Shown here one piece after another: positions 1-8,309 of a stretch of 64,000 nt of DNA. Position numbers and translations under genes: made by a program. Within the stretch, counting starts at the first letter, position 1. Each line of letters begins with the position of its first letter. Under the pieces are notes generated by a model. The model made no database searches, had not been told where the DNA came from, and saw only the letters and a list, made by a program, of their open reading frames with translations. Source of the DNA: Palauibacter sp965207805 (GTDB lineage: Bacteria > Gemmatimonadota > Gemmatimonadetes > Palauibacterales > Palauibacteraceae); the NCBI GenBank assembly GCA_965207805.1, contig OZ242312.1:2170001-2234000 (forward strand). Reading direction: 5' to 3'.

Positions 1-2
1 TG

Positions 3-1436
3 ACCCGCGCGTTCGCCTCGGGGCGCGGCGTGATTCTCACGGGGGATGGACCGCGCGGCCCCCGCCGATCGTTGAAGGAAGGCGCGGCGCGCATCGCGGC
101 CCTGACCGACAGCTCCGTGACGGTGGTGGGGGTCGCGGCCGCTTCGGGCCCGCGGCTCCCGAGCTGGGATCGCTTCCTCATCCCCGCTCCGGGGGCCACC
201 GTGTTCGTGTCGCCCGCTCCGGTCGCCGAGGGATACGCGCCGGACACAGGAGACATCCAGGCGGCGCTCCAACGCGAGGTGGCCCGCTGCGAGCAGGCGG
301 CGCGCGAGGCGCGCTGGACCCGTCCGCCGGGAATCGTACGCAGGGCGGCCGGGCGGGATCGCACGCCTCGGCCGAAGCGCGGGACTCCCGTGCGGCGCTC
401 GCTCGAACTCCGCCTCCGCAGGCAGTGGCGTCGCCCGCGCGCGGCCCTTCCGATGAGAGGGTTGGCCCGCATCTACGCCGGCGTCCACGACGGTCGGCGC
501 CGACTATACGATGTCGGGGTCCTCGCGACGCACTCCGCCGGCATCCCCGTGATCTCGGTCGGCGGCGTCACGGCCGGGGGAAGCGGCAAGACGCCGCTCG
601 CCGCTTGTATCGCCCGCATGCTTCGGGAGGCCGGGCACCGGCCGGCCATCCTCGCGCGGGGATACACCGACGAGCTCGAGTTGCTCGCGCACGAAGCGCC
701 GGGAGCGTCGATCCGAGGTCACCCGGACCGCCTCCGGTCCGGGCGGCGGGCGGCCGCGGAGGGGGCAACCGTCGTCATCGTCGACGATGGCTTTCAGCAT
801 CGCCGCCTCTTCCGGGACCTCGACCTCCTCGTCCTCGACCGGGACGCCCTTCGCCGCACGAACCGTGAGCGTCTCCCCGCCGGTCCCTTTCGCGAGCGCT
901 GGAAACGCGCGGTCGTCCGCGCGGACGCGATCCTCAGCACGGGACGGGAGCCCTGGACGGCCGAACTGTCCCGCTTCGACCGCGAACTCCGAATCCGCTG
1001 CGGCAGCCTGGCCCCCAACGTTCCGGTGGCGACGGCCGTGTTCGGGCACGGACCCCTCGAAGCCGCCAGCGCGGGAGCGCGCGGTTGGGTCGGGTCGCCG
1101 GCCCCCCGTGTCGCCTTGACCGGGATCATGAAGCCCAATCTCTTCTTCGCGCAGGCCGGCGCCGTGTGCGCGTCGGTTCGGGAGCGACTCGCGCTGAGCG
1201 ATCACGGGATTCCATCGCCGCGAGAGCGGACGGCCGTGGTCGGTGCGGCGGGGCGGGGCGGCGTCCTCACCACCCGCAAGGACCTCTCCCGACTCCGCCC
1301 GCTCTTCGACCCGGGCCTGCCGATCTGGGTTCTCCCCGAGACTCTCACATGGAAGGCCGGCTGGGAAGACGTGAGACGCCTGATTCTCGATACGGCATCG
1401 GGTCGGACGGACCGTGATCCGGCGGCCGGGAGGTGA
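3..1436 (+). CDS. lpxK: DUF374 acyltransferase (C-terminal end) fused to tetraacyldisaccharide 4'-kinase LpxK; 5' end outside window
   Basis: The reading frame is open from the first bases of the window. About 115 visible residues match the end of DUF374-type lysophospholipid/lipid A acyltransferases (TGDGPRGPR, then SWDRFLIP). After a basic linker, an LpxK domain of about 330 residues follows. Its Walker A motif GGSGKTP lies at nt 576-596 and the family motif DDGFQHRR at nt 783-806. LpxK phosphorylates the lipid A disaccharide at the 4' position on the inner membrane. No stop separates the two parts, so this looks like a fusion of two lipid A steps; GTG at nt 30 lies inside the acyltransferase motif and is unlikely to be the start. 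The stretch between the RGY motif and DDGFQHRR seems shorter than usual. The stop overlaps rlmH by 4 nt. Confidence 0.88.
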   Translation, partial: TRAFASGRGVILTGDGPRGPRRSLKEGAARIAALTDSSVTVVGVAAASGPRLPSWDRFLIPAPGATVFVSPAPVAEGYAPDTGDIQAALQREVARCEQAAREARWTRPPGIVRRAAGRDRTPRPKRGTPVRRSLELRLRRQWRRPRAALPMRGLARIYAGVHDGRRRLYDVGVLATHSAGIPVISVGGVTAGGSGKTPLAACIARMLREAGHRPAILARGYTDELELLAHEAPGASIRGHPDRLRSGRRAAAEGATVVIVDDGFQHRRLFRDLDLLVLDRDALRRTNRERLPAGPFRERWKRAVVRADAILSTGREPWTAELSRFDRELRIRCGSLAPNVPVATAVFGHGPLEAASAGARGWVGSPAPRVALTGIMKPNLFFAQAGAVCASVRERLALSDHGIPSPRERTAVVGAAGRGGVLTTRKDLSRLRPLFDPGLPIWVLPETLTWKAGWEDVRRLILDTASGRTDRDPAAGR

Positions 1437-1909
1437 CGCGGATCCTCGTGGCCGCGGTCGGACGGAACCGGGCCACCGCTCTACAAAGGGCGACGGAGGA
1501 GTATGAAAACCGCCTGCGGCGGTACATCCGGTTCGAGGTCGTGGTCGTCGACCCGGCCGGATTTCCGGATGCGCGCGCCACGGAAGCGCGGGAGCGGGAG
1601 GCGGCCGCCCTCGAGCGGCGCCTCCCGGACGAACTGGACCTCATCGCTCTCACACGCGAAGGCGAGCGATGGACGACGCGGGCCCTCGCGGATTACCTCG
1701 ACGACATGCGTACATATGGACGGCCGGGAGCCGCGTTCGCGATCGGAGGGGCGCATGGACTCGCCCCGGGGCTACTCGCCCGCGCGCGGACGCGGCTCGC
1801 GCTTTCAGCCATGACGCTCCCACACGAGGTCGCCCGACTCGTCCTCGCGGAGCAACTCTACCGGGCGGCCACGATCCTCCGTGGCGAACCATACCACAAG
1901 GGACCCTGA
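1433..1909 (+). CDS. rlmH: 23S rRNA (pseudouridine1915-N3)-methyltransferase RlmH
   Basis: RlmH is a SPOUT-class enzyme that uses S-adenosylmethionine to methylate pseudouridine 1915 in helix 69 of 23S rRNA on assembled ribosomes. The protein is 158 aa, the normal size. It carries the diagnostic C-terminal half: an IGGAHGL glycine loop near residue 103, then TLPHEVARLVLAEQLYRA and the terminal GEPYHKG. The GTG start overlaps the lpxK stop as GTGA, which implies translational coupling. A methyltransferase gene follows after 7 nt. Confidence 0.95.
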   Translation: MTRILVAAVGRNRATALQRATEEYENRLRRYIRFEVVVVDPAGFPDARATEAREREAAALERRLPDELDLIALTREGERWTTRALADYLDDMRTYGRPGAAFAIGGAHGLAPGLLARARTRLALSAMTLPHEVARLVLAEQLYRAATILRGEPYHKGP

Positions 1910-1916
1910 GCGGAAC

Positions 1917-2669
1917 GTGAGCGGATCGACGAGCGCCCCCGCCGAGTGGTTCAGGGACTGGTTCGGCCGAGCCTACCTCGAGCTGTATCCGCATCGGGAC
2001 GAGGAGGAGGCCGTCCGGGCGGTCGCGCTCTACCGAGAGCGCGCGGGACTCGCGACGGGGGACCGCGTGCTCGACCTCGCCTGCGGCGCGGGCCGGCACC
2101 TGCAGCGTCTCCGGGCGGCCGGCCTGCGGGCGGTCGGGATCGACCTCTCCGCCCCGCTCCTGGACGCGGCGCGAACCCGTCCGGGGGTGGACGGATCCCT
2201 CGTCCGCGCGGACATGCGCGGGCTCCCCTTCGCCGCCGGGACGTTCGATGGTCTCGTGAACTTCTTCACCTCCTTCGGCTACTTTCTAACGCCGGAGGAA
2301 GACATCGAGGTCCTGCGGGAAATCCGGCGCGTGCTGCGGCCCGGGGCCCCCTTCCTGATGGACTATCTGCACGCGGCGTGGGTCATCGACCGCCTCGATC
2401 CCGAGTCCGTGGGCGAGATCAACGGGACTCCCGTACGGCAGACGCGGTGGGTGGAAGGAGACCAGGTCTTCAAGCGAATCGAGATCGGAGGGACCGGGGG
2501 CGGGGAACCGGAGGTCTACCACGAGCGAGTGCGCCTCTATTCGCCGGAGGCGCTGCGCGGGCTCCTCCGCGAGCACGGACTCGAGGCGACGAACACCTTC
2601 GGCAGCTATGACGGGACGCCGTTCCGAGGCGACTCGGCCCGTCTGCTTCTGATGGGACGGACCCTTTGA
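1917..2669 (+). CDS. class I SAM-dependent methyltransferase
   Basis: A Rossmann-fold methyltransferase of about 250 aa. Motif I is VLDLACGAGRHL, the acidic end of strand 2 is GIDLS, and the post-II region reads ADMRGLPFAAGTFDGLVNFF. The substrate cannot be read from the sequence; similar proteins act on small molecules or lipids. I chose GTG at 1917, 7 nt after the rlmH stop. A longer form from GTG 1881 would overlap rlmH by 29 nt and add 12 residues without recognisable homology. The stop overlaps the TTG start of bshC. The position between rlmH and bshC hints at no specific pathway. Confidence 0.82.
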   Translation: MSGSTSAPAEWFRDWFGRAYLELYPHRDEEEAVRAVALYRERAGLATGDRVLDLACGAGRHLQRLRAAGLRAVGIDLSAPLLDAARTRPGVDGSLVRADMRGLPFAAGTFDGLVNFFTSFGYFLTPEEDIEVLREIRRVLRPGAPFLMDYLHAAWVIDRLDPESVGEINGTPVRQTRWVEGDQVFKRIEIGGTGGGEPEVYHERVRLYSPEALRGLLREHGLEATNTFGSYDGTPFRGDSARLLLMGRTL

Positions 2670-4240
2670 ATCCGGCGGGGAACCCGGAGATCGTCCCCCG
2701 GGCCCTGGGCGTCCCCGGCTCCATCGCGCACGCCGTGCTGGACGCCGGAGACGCGGGCTTTCTCCCGCTCGCCAGCCGTCTTGCCAAGACGGCTCCGCCG
2801 TCGCCCGGCCGCTCCCGGCTTGGACCCGAGTCGTTCGGCGTGTCCGGACCCGGTGTCCGCGCGCGCCTCGAGGCCGTCCTCCACGGGCAAGGCACCTTCG
2901 TCACGACGGGGCACCAGCCGATCCTCCTCCTTGGACCCCTCTACGTTCTCTACAAGGCCCTCACCGCCATCTCGCTCGCAACCCAACTCGAGCAGACCCT
3001 CGGTGCCCCCGTCGTCCCGCTGTTCTGGATCGCCTCGGACGACCACGACTGGGATGAAGTCGGGAGCACCGCGATCCTCGACCGTTCGGACGCCACGCGG
3101 ACGCTCGCGCTTCCGGTGCCGGCCGGCGGCGAGCGGAAATCCGTGGGATCCCACGTTCTCGACGGCCCTGGCTTGGATGTCCTCGACGACCTGCCTGAAA
3201 TCTTTCCTGAATCGGAGTTTACGGCACATTATCTGAAGTTGATACGAGATGCCTATGCCGAGGGACATCGGGTCTCCGAGGCGTTCGCCCGCTTCCTCGC
3301 GGGGGTGCTCGGCGATCGGGGATACGCGTGGATCGATTCCGGGCGCCCGGAGCTCCGTCGCGCCGCGGCCCCCCTCTACCGACGGCTTCTTTCCGACCGG
3401 GACGGAGTCGTCGAGGCCGAGGCGGCGGGCGCGCGCGCGTTGGAAGCGGCCGGCTTCGACGCGCCGATCTCGCGCGTCGAGGATGCGCTGCCGCTGTTCT
3501 TCGATGAGGGCGGCGGAAGACATCGCGTCCGGCGAGGCGGGGCGGCGCCCCCGGAGCGCTGGCGTGAACGGCTGGAGACTGCGCCCGAGGGCTTTTCGCC
3601 GAACGTCGCGTCCCGCCCCGCGCTCGAATCCTTCCTGCTTCCCGTGGCCGCGACCGTGCTCGGACCGGGCGAGATCGCGTACTGGAGCCAACTGCCGCCG
3701 CTGTTTCGCGCCCTCGATATCCCGCTGCCGGCCATCCATCCCCGCGCGGCATGGACGCTGGTAGAGGCGCGGACGCGACGGGTGCTCGAGCGGACGGGCC
3801 TGTCGCCGCAGGATCTCGCGGCGGGAACGGAGCCGGTCGTCGAACGCCTCATGCGGGAGGCGCGGCCCGAAGCGGTGAAGCGGGCGCTCGGCCGCTTCCG
3901 GGAGGGTGCGGAAACCGGCATGGCCGGGATCGAGGCGGCCGTGGCCGAACACTTGCCGGGACTGCGGGGGGCGGCGGGGAAGATGCGGAAAGGCATCCTC
4001 GACGCGGCCTCCGAGCTGTCCCGCCAGGTGGACCGCGCGACCCGGGAACGGCTCGACGTCCGGCTGGGCCAGGTGCGCCGCGCGGGCGCGAACCTCTTCC
4101 CGCGGCGCCGCCCGCAGGAACGAGTGCTGAATCCGCTCTCCTTCCTCTGCCGCTACGGTCCCGGACTCGTGGAGCGGCTGGCGCACGAGACCGATCGCCA
4201 GGTCGCGTCCTTCTTGGCGGGTCGCGCGGAAGATGGATAG
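2666..4240 (+). CDS. bshC: bacillithiol synthase BshC (cysteine-adding enzyme)
   Basis: BshC joins cysteine to GlcN-malate in the last step of bacillithiol synthesis, the low-molecular-weight thiol that replaces glutathione in several phyla. At 524 aa the length is typical. Visible family motifs are TGHQP at 81-85 followed by GPLYVLYKALTAI, FWIASDDHD at 120-128, and later GPGEIAYWSQLPPLF with PAIHPRAAWTLVE. The C-terminal third is Arg/Glu-rich and fits the family's coiled-coil region. The start is TTG, overlapping the upstream TGA (TTGA). No bshA or bshB is evident in this window; the GT4 gene at 36175-37419 sits in a glycan context and should not be taken as bshA. Confidence 0.93.
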   Translation: MNPAGNPEIVPRALGVPGSIAHAVLDAGDAGFLPLASRLAKTAPPSPGRSRLGPESFGVSGPGVRARLEAVLHGQGTFVTTGHQPILLLGPLYVLYKALTAISLATQLEQTLGAPVVPLFWIASDDHDWDEVGSTAILDRSDATRTLALPVPAGGERKSVGSHVLDGPGLDVLDDLPEIFPESEFTAHYLKLIRDAYAEGHRVSEAFARFLAGVLGDRGYAWIDSGRPELRRAAAPLYRRLLSDRDGVVEAEAAGARALEAAGFDAPISRVEDALPLFFDEGGGRHRVRRGGAAPPERWRERLETAPEGFSPNVASRPALESFLLPVAATVLGPGEIAYWSQLPPLFRALDIPLPAIHPRAAWTLVEARTRRVLERTGLSPQDLAAGTEPVVERLMREARPEAVKRALGRFREGAETGMAGIEAAVAEHLPGLRGAAGKMRKGILDAASELSRQVDRATRERLDVRLGQVRRAGANLFPRRRPQERVLNPLSFLCRYGPGLVERLAHETDRQVASFLAGRAEDG

Positions 4241-4344
4241 CTTGCGGCGTTCGCGGGTATGTCTTTCCGGGCGCACGGTGGGCACACCGCCAGCGGACGT
4301 TCTTCCACGGGGGGCGCGACAATGAGCGGCACGGGAGATCCGAG

Positions 4345-4644
4345 ATGACCTTCGCCTTCATGGTCGTCCTCGGGCTTATCGTCCTCATCCCCGTGCTCGC
4401 CATCGTGATCGACTCCCCCCTCTCCGAGGCCCTCGCGCGCCGAATCGGGAACACCGAGTCCGGAACGAACCAGTCCGCGCGCATCGACGCGCTGGAGCAG
4501 GAAATCCAGTACCTCACGCAGGCGGTCGAGGGCATCCGGGAAGAGACCGCCTTCGTGCGCGCGCTCGTGGAAGGGGACGAAGCCCTCCCGGCGCTCCCCG
4601 CCCAAGACGCGGGACGACCGGCCGGAAACGACGCGGAGCGTTGA
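4345..4644 (+). CDS. small single-pass membrane protein with C-terminal coiled coil, unknown function
   Basis: A 99-aa protein not recognised as a named family. Residues 2-24 form one hydrophobic helix (FAFMVVLGLIVLIPVLAIVI). The soluble tail (about 45-75) has Glu/Gln heptad character (ALEQEIQYLTQAVEGI) and ends in an Ala/Pro-rich segment. This layout resembles phage-shock PspB-type small membrane proteins, but I see no family-specific motif. ATG 4345 is the only start that keeps the membrane helix at the N-terminus. The TGA stop lies 1 nt before the proposed CTG start of murJ, so the two are probably co-translated. Confidence 0.68.
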   Translation: MTFAFMVVLGLIVLIPVLAIVIDSPLSEALARRIGNTESGTNQSARIDALEQEIQYLTQAVEGIREETAFVRALVEGDEALPALPAQDAGRPAGNDAER

Positions 4645-4645
4645 T

Positions 4646-6223
4646 CTGACCGAGGGGAAGGCGCCGGGACAGGGCCGTTCGGCGACGCGCGTCGCCGCCG
4701 GTATTCTCGCCAGCCGCATCACCGGGTTTCTGCGAGACGTGATCATCGCCGCCACTTTCGGCGTCGGGCCGGTCACCGACGCCTACGCGGCGGCGCTCAA
4801 GATCCCGAACGCCTTTCGCAACCTCCTCAGCGAGGGGGCTCTCTCCGCCTCCTTCGTGCCGGTGTTCTCCTCGTTGACGGAACGGGGCGACACGGCCGCG
4901 GCGCGAAGGCTCGCGCAGGGCGTGCTGGGCGGCCTCCTCGTCCTCTCCGCCTTCGTCGTGGCCGTGGCCGTCGCCGCCGCGCCCTGGCTCCTGTGGATCC
5001 TCGCGCCCGGCTACGACGCGGAGTTGAGCGAGCTTACGACGCGCCTCGTCCGCATCCTCTTCCCCATGTCGGGGGTAATGATCGTCGGCGCGTGGTGCCT
5101 CGGGGTCCTGACGAGCCACCGCCGTTTCTTCCTCCCCTTCGTCGCGCCCGTCTTCTGGAACCTGTCCCAGATCGCCGGCCTCCTGCTGGGAGCGCGGATG
5201 GGTTGGGGGCCGCTCATCGTCGTGCTCACCTGGTCCACCCTCATCGGAAGCGTGCTGCAGGTCGCAATCCAGCTTCCCGCCGTGTACCGCCGACTCGGGA
5301 CGCTGCGGCCCCGGATCGACCTTCGCTTCGAGCCCACACGCCGCGTCGCGCGCAACGCCATGCCGGTCGCGGCGGGGCAGGGGATCTTCCAGATATCGAG
5401 CCTGACCGATGTGTTCGTCGCCAGCCTCCTTGCCGAGGGCGCGCTCACGGGGATCTACTTCGCCCAGCGCATCGCCATGGTGCCGATGGCCCTTTTCGGC
5501 GCCTCCGTGGCCGTAGCGGCCCTGCCGGAGATGTCCCGCGAGAAGGGGATCGAAGCCCTGCGATCCCATCTCTCCACCGGCGTGCGGCGCGTCGCCTACT
5601 TCATTCTTCCATCCGTCGCCGTGCTCCTCCTGCTCGGGGACCTCGTGACGTCGCTCATCTACGAACGAGGGGCCTTCGACGCCGAACACGTGCCGGTCGT
5701 GCGGTGGGCACTGGGCGCGTACGCGCTGGGACTCGTCGCGACGGGCCTCACGAAGCTGTTCGCGAGCGCGTTCCACGCCCTCCAGGACACGCGGACGCCC
5801 GTGAAGTACGCCATGGCCGGGGTGGGGATCGGCATCCTCATCGGAGCCGCAACGGCGCTGTGGATGGACGACCGGGGGTTCGGGCTCCGCGCGGCGGCCG
5901 GCCTCGTCTTCGGCAGTTCGGTCGGGGCCTGGGTGAACCTCGTCCTCCTCATGCGCGGGCTGCGCCGGCGGGGTGCGGGAGGGTGGCTCGTCCCCGTGCG
6001 GCGTTCGCTCGGCCGCATGGCGGTGGGCGCCGTCCTCGCGAGCGTCGCCTTCCTGGTGATGCGCTCCCTGCTCGGGGGCCACCTCCCGGACGGATTCCTC
6101 GGCGACGTCACTCTCCTCGCGGCGGCGCTCGTCGCCGGCGGGCTCTGCTACGTGGGGTGCGCCGGCTTCCCGACCGGGCTCCGGACCGTCGGGGCGCTCC
6201 CACCGGCGGAGGGGGGAGAGTGA
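4646..6223 (+). CDS. murJ: lipid II flippase MurJ (MviN), non-canonical CTG start proposed
   Basis: MurJ flips lipid II across the inner membrane for peptidoglycan synthesis and belongs to the MOP superfamily with 14 membrane helices. The family N-terminus is clear: LASRITGFLRDVIIA, then TDAYAAALKIPNAFRNLLSEGALSASFVPVF (quoted in parts only for its key residues DAY, IPN, EGALS). The first ATG/GTG/TTG in frame (GTG 4739) lies inside this conserved helix, so translation must begin upstream. CTG at 4646 gives a 525-aa protein, normal for MurJ, and has GGAG at 4635-4638 with 7 nt spacing. The stop overlaps uvrC as GTGA. Confidence 0.9.
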   Translation: MTEGKAPGQGRSATRVAAGILASRITGFLRDVIIAATFGVGPVTDAYAAALKIPNAFRNLLSEGALSASFVPVFSSLTERGDTAAARRLAQGVLGGLLVLSAFVVAVAVAAAPWLLWILAPGYDAELSELTTRLVRILFPMSGVMIVGAWCLGVLTSHRRFFLPFVAPVFWNLSQIAGLLLGARMGWGPLIVVLTWSTLIGSVLQVAIQLPAVYRRLGTLRPRIDLRFEPTRRVARNAMPVAAGQGIFQISSLTDVFVASLLAEGALTGIYFAQRIAMVPMALFGASVAVAALPEMSREKGIEALRSHLSTGVRRVAYFILPSVAVLLLLGDLVTSLIYERGAFDAEHVPVVRWALGAYALGLVATGLTKLFASAFHALQDTRTPVKYAMAGVGIGILIGAATALWMDDRGFGLRAAAGLVFGSSVGAWVNLVLLMRGLRRRGAGGWLVPVRRSLGRMAVGAVLASVAFLVMRSLLGGHLPDGFLGDVTLLAAALVAGGLCYVGCAGFPTGLRTVGALPPAEGGE

Positions 6224-8124
6224 GCCGGGAGCCGGGACCGCGAAGGACGGATCTCGACGCGCTTCGCGAGCAGGCGCGAGGGTTGGATCACGAGCCGGGC
6301 GTGTATCTGTTTCGGGATGCCGCGGGTGAAGTCCTTTACGTGGGGAAGGCCAAGTCGCTCCGGTCGCGCGTCGCCTCCTATTTCGGCGCCGAGGCGAGCC
6401 GCTCCGTGAAGGTCATCCGCCTCGTGCGGGAGATCGACAGCATCGAGACCTTCCCCGTACGCTCGGAAGCCGAAGCCCTCCTTCTCGAGTGGAATCTCAT
6501 CCGCGAGTTCGGTCCGCGCTTCAACATCCAGCTCCGCGACGACAAGAGCTACCCGTACATCAAGGTCACGATCACGGAGCCCTTCCCGCGGATCTTCGTG
6601 ACGCGCCGGCTGAAGGATGACGGCTCGCGGTACCTGGGGCCCTTCACCGACGTCGGGGCGATGCGGCGGGCGCTGCGCACGATAAAGAAGATGTACACGG
6701 TGCGGTCGTGCCACTATCGGATGCCGGCGGAGCTTCCGCCCCGACCCTGTCTCGACTATCACATCGGGCGTTGCAAGGCGCCGTGCGCGGGCCTCCAGTC
6801 CGAAGCGGACTACCGCAGGATGATCGACGAAATCCTCGAGATCCTGGGCGGACGGACGGGGGCCGTCAGGCGCTCGGTGGAGCGCCGCATGGCGGAGGCC
6901 TCCGAAGCGCTGGACTACGAACGGGCGGGGGAGCTGAGGGATGTGCTGCGCGGCCTCGATCAACTGGAGAGCCGGCAGGCCGCGATCGACCCCCGGGGCG
7001 GGAGTCGCGACGTGATCGGATTCGCGCGCAGTCCGGCGGACGGGGCGGTGTGCGGCATCGTGCTGAGGGTGCGCGAGGGAAGGCTCGTCGGTCGCCGGAT
7101 CCACTATCTCGCGAACGTCGGGGACGAACCGGACGAAGCCGTACTCGGGGCCCTCGTGAAGGGGTACTATCTGCGCCAGGCGGACGATGTCCCATCGGAA
7201 CTGATCGTGCCGGATCCGTTCGACGAGCAGGATCTCGTGGAGGAGTACCTTTCGGGCGTCGCCAACTACCGCTTTCGCATCCAGGTGCCGGCGCGCGGAC
7301 CCAGGCTCGAACTGACGCGTGCCGCGAGCCGAAACGCGGCGCACGTGCTGGAGCGGGACCGATTGGAGCGGGGAGACGAGGCGGAGGCCCGGGTCGAGGC
7401 GTCGGGACCGCCGTTGGCCGCGGCGCGGCTCGCGGAGGCGCTCGCGCTGGAGGCGCCGGCGCGGGACATCGTCTGCTTCGATGTGTCCACGCTCGCGGGC
7501 CGGGAGTCGGTCGGGAGTTGCGTCTGGCTCCGGGACGGACGGCCGCACAAGGATGAGTATCGCAAGTTCCGAATCCGGGACTCGGACGAGGGACAGACGG
7601 ATGATTATGCCATGATGCAGGAGATCGTCTCGCGCTACTTCGACCGTCGGGTCCGGGAGGGACGCGCGCTGCCGGACCTCGTCGTCGTGGACGGCGGCAG
7701 GGGACAGCTCTCGGCCGCGCGGCAGGCCATGGATGGCGCGGGCGTCTCCGATCTGCCCACCGTGGCCCTCGCGAAGCGCGACGAGGAGGTATTCCGACCC
7801 GGGACTCCGACCCCATTGCGGCTTGCGCGCGCGGACCCGGGTTTGCATTGGCTGCAGCGGGCGCGCGATGAGGCCCATCGCTTTGCCCTCCGGTACAACC
7901 GGACGCTGCGCCGCCGCCGCGCCCTCAGATCGAGGCTGAGCGAGATCCCGGGGGTGGGGCCGGAGCGCGAACAGCGTCTGCTGGAGCGATTCGGCAGCCT
8001 CGACCTCATCCGGCGGGCCACGCCCGCGCAGCTCGCCCGCACGCCGGGGATCGGCCCTGCGACGGCCACGTCGATCCTCGCCGCGCTCCGCGAGGAGGAT
8101 CCGGCCCGGGGGGCCGCTTCGTGA
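6220..8124 (+). CDS. uvrC: excinuclease ABC subunit C (UvrC)
   Basis: UvrC makes both incisions around a DNA lesion in nucleotide-excision repair with UvrA/UvrB. The 634-aa protein has the full order: GIY-YIG nuclease (about 25-105, GVYLFRD, VGKAKS), a four-Cys cluster of the type that binds 4Fe-4S in E. coli UvrC (SCHYRM then CLDYHIGRCKAPC), a UVR helix pair that binds UvrB (about 215-240), the RNase H-like C-terminal nuclease (CFDVSTLAGRES, VVDGGRGQL), and tandem helix-hairpin-helix motifs at the end (IPGVGPERE, TPGIGPATA). The GTG start overlaps the murJ stop; the small gene at 8124 follows with overlap. Confidence 0.97.
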   Translation: MSREPGPRRTDLDALREQARGLDHEPGVYLFRDAAGEVLYVGKAKSLRSRVASYFGAEASRSVKVIRLVREIDSIETFPVRSEAEALLLEWNLIREFGPRFNIQLRDDKSYPYIKVTITEPFPRIFVTRRLKDDGSRYLGPFTDVGAMRRALRTIKKMYTVRSCHYRMPAELPPRPCLDYHIGRCKAPCAGLQSEADYRRMIDEILEILGGRTGAVRRSVERRMAEASEALDYERAGELRDVLRGLDQLESRQAAIDPRGGSRDVIGFARSPADGAVCGIVLRVREGRLVGRRIHYLANVGDEPDEAVLGALVKGYYLRQADDVPSELIVPDPFDEQDLVEEYLSGVANYRFRIQVPARGPRLELTRAASRNAAHVLERDRLERGDEAEARVEASGPPLAAARLAEALALEAPARDIVCFDVSTLAGRESVGSCVWLRDGRPHKDEYRKFRIRDSDEGQTDDYAMMQEIVSRYFDRRVREGRALPDLVVVDGGRGQLSAARQAMDGAGVSDLPTVALAKRDEEVFRPGTPTPLRLARADPGLHWLQRARDEAHRFALRYNRTLRRRRALRSRLSEIPGVGPEREQRLLERFGSLDLIRRATPAQLARTPGIGPATATSILAALREEDPARGAAS

Positions 8125-8309
8125 TGCGGGGCGGACGTCCCCCGGCGGGTCTGTGCGCGCGCTGCCGTCACCGCCGCTGGATCAAGAGCGACCGCGGATC
8201 CGCCTTCCTCCTCTGCCGGCTCTCGCGCCGGGACGCGCGTTTTCGGCGCTATCCGACGCTGCCTGTGCTGCGTTGCCGCGGTTTCCAGGCGGAAGAAGAA
8301 GCTCCGTGA
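8124..8309 (+). CDS. small CxxC protein, conserved hypothetical
   Basis: A 61-aa basic protein. It begins with a zinc-knuckle-like CARCRHRR, followed by SDRGSAFLLC, then an aromatic/proline segment RYPTLPVLRC and a final GFQ. The Cys pairs (CxxC near 11-14, single Cys near 31 and 51) could bind zinc. I recognise this layout as a family of short bacterial hypothetical proteins, with no known function. Both junctions support it as real: the start overlaps the uvrC stop (GTG 8121 or ATG 8124) and the stop overlaps gltX as GTGA. Strict coupling to uvrC and gltX is context, not a functional clue. Confidence 0.78.
   Translation: MRGGRPPAGLCARCRHRRWIKSDRGSAFLLCRLSRRDARFRRYPTLPVLRCRGFQAEEEAP

Noticed and set aside
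4514..6082. A 522-aa minus-strand frame over murJ
   Set aside because: Highly charged low-complexity translation antisense to clear MurJ; no start or ribosome-binding context.
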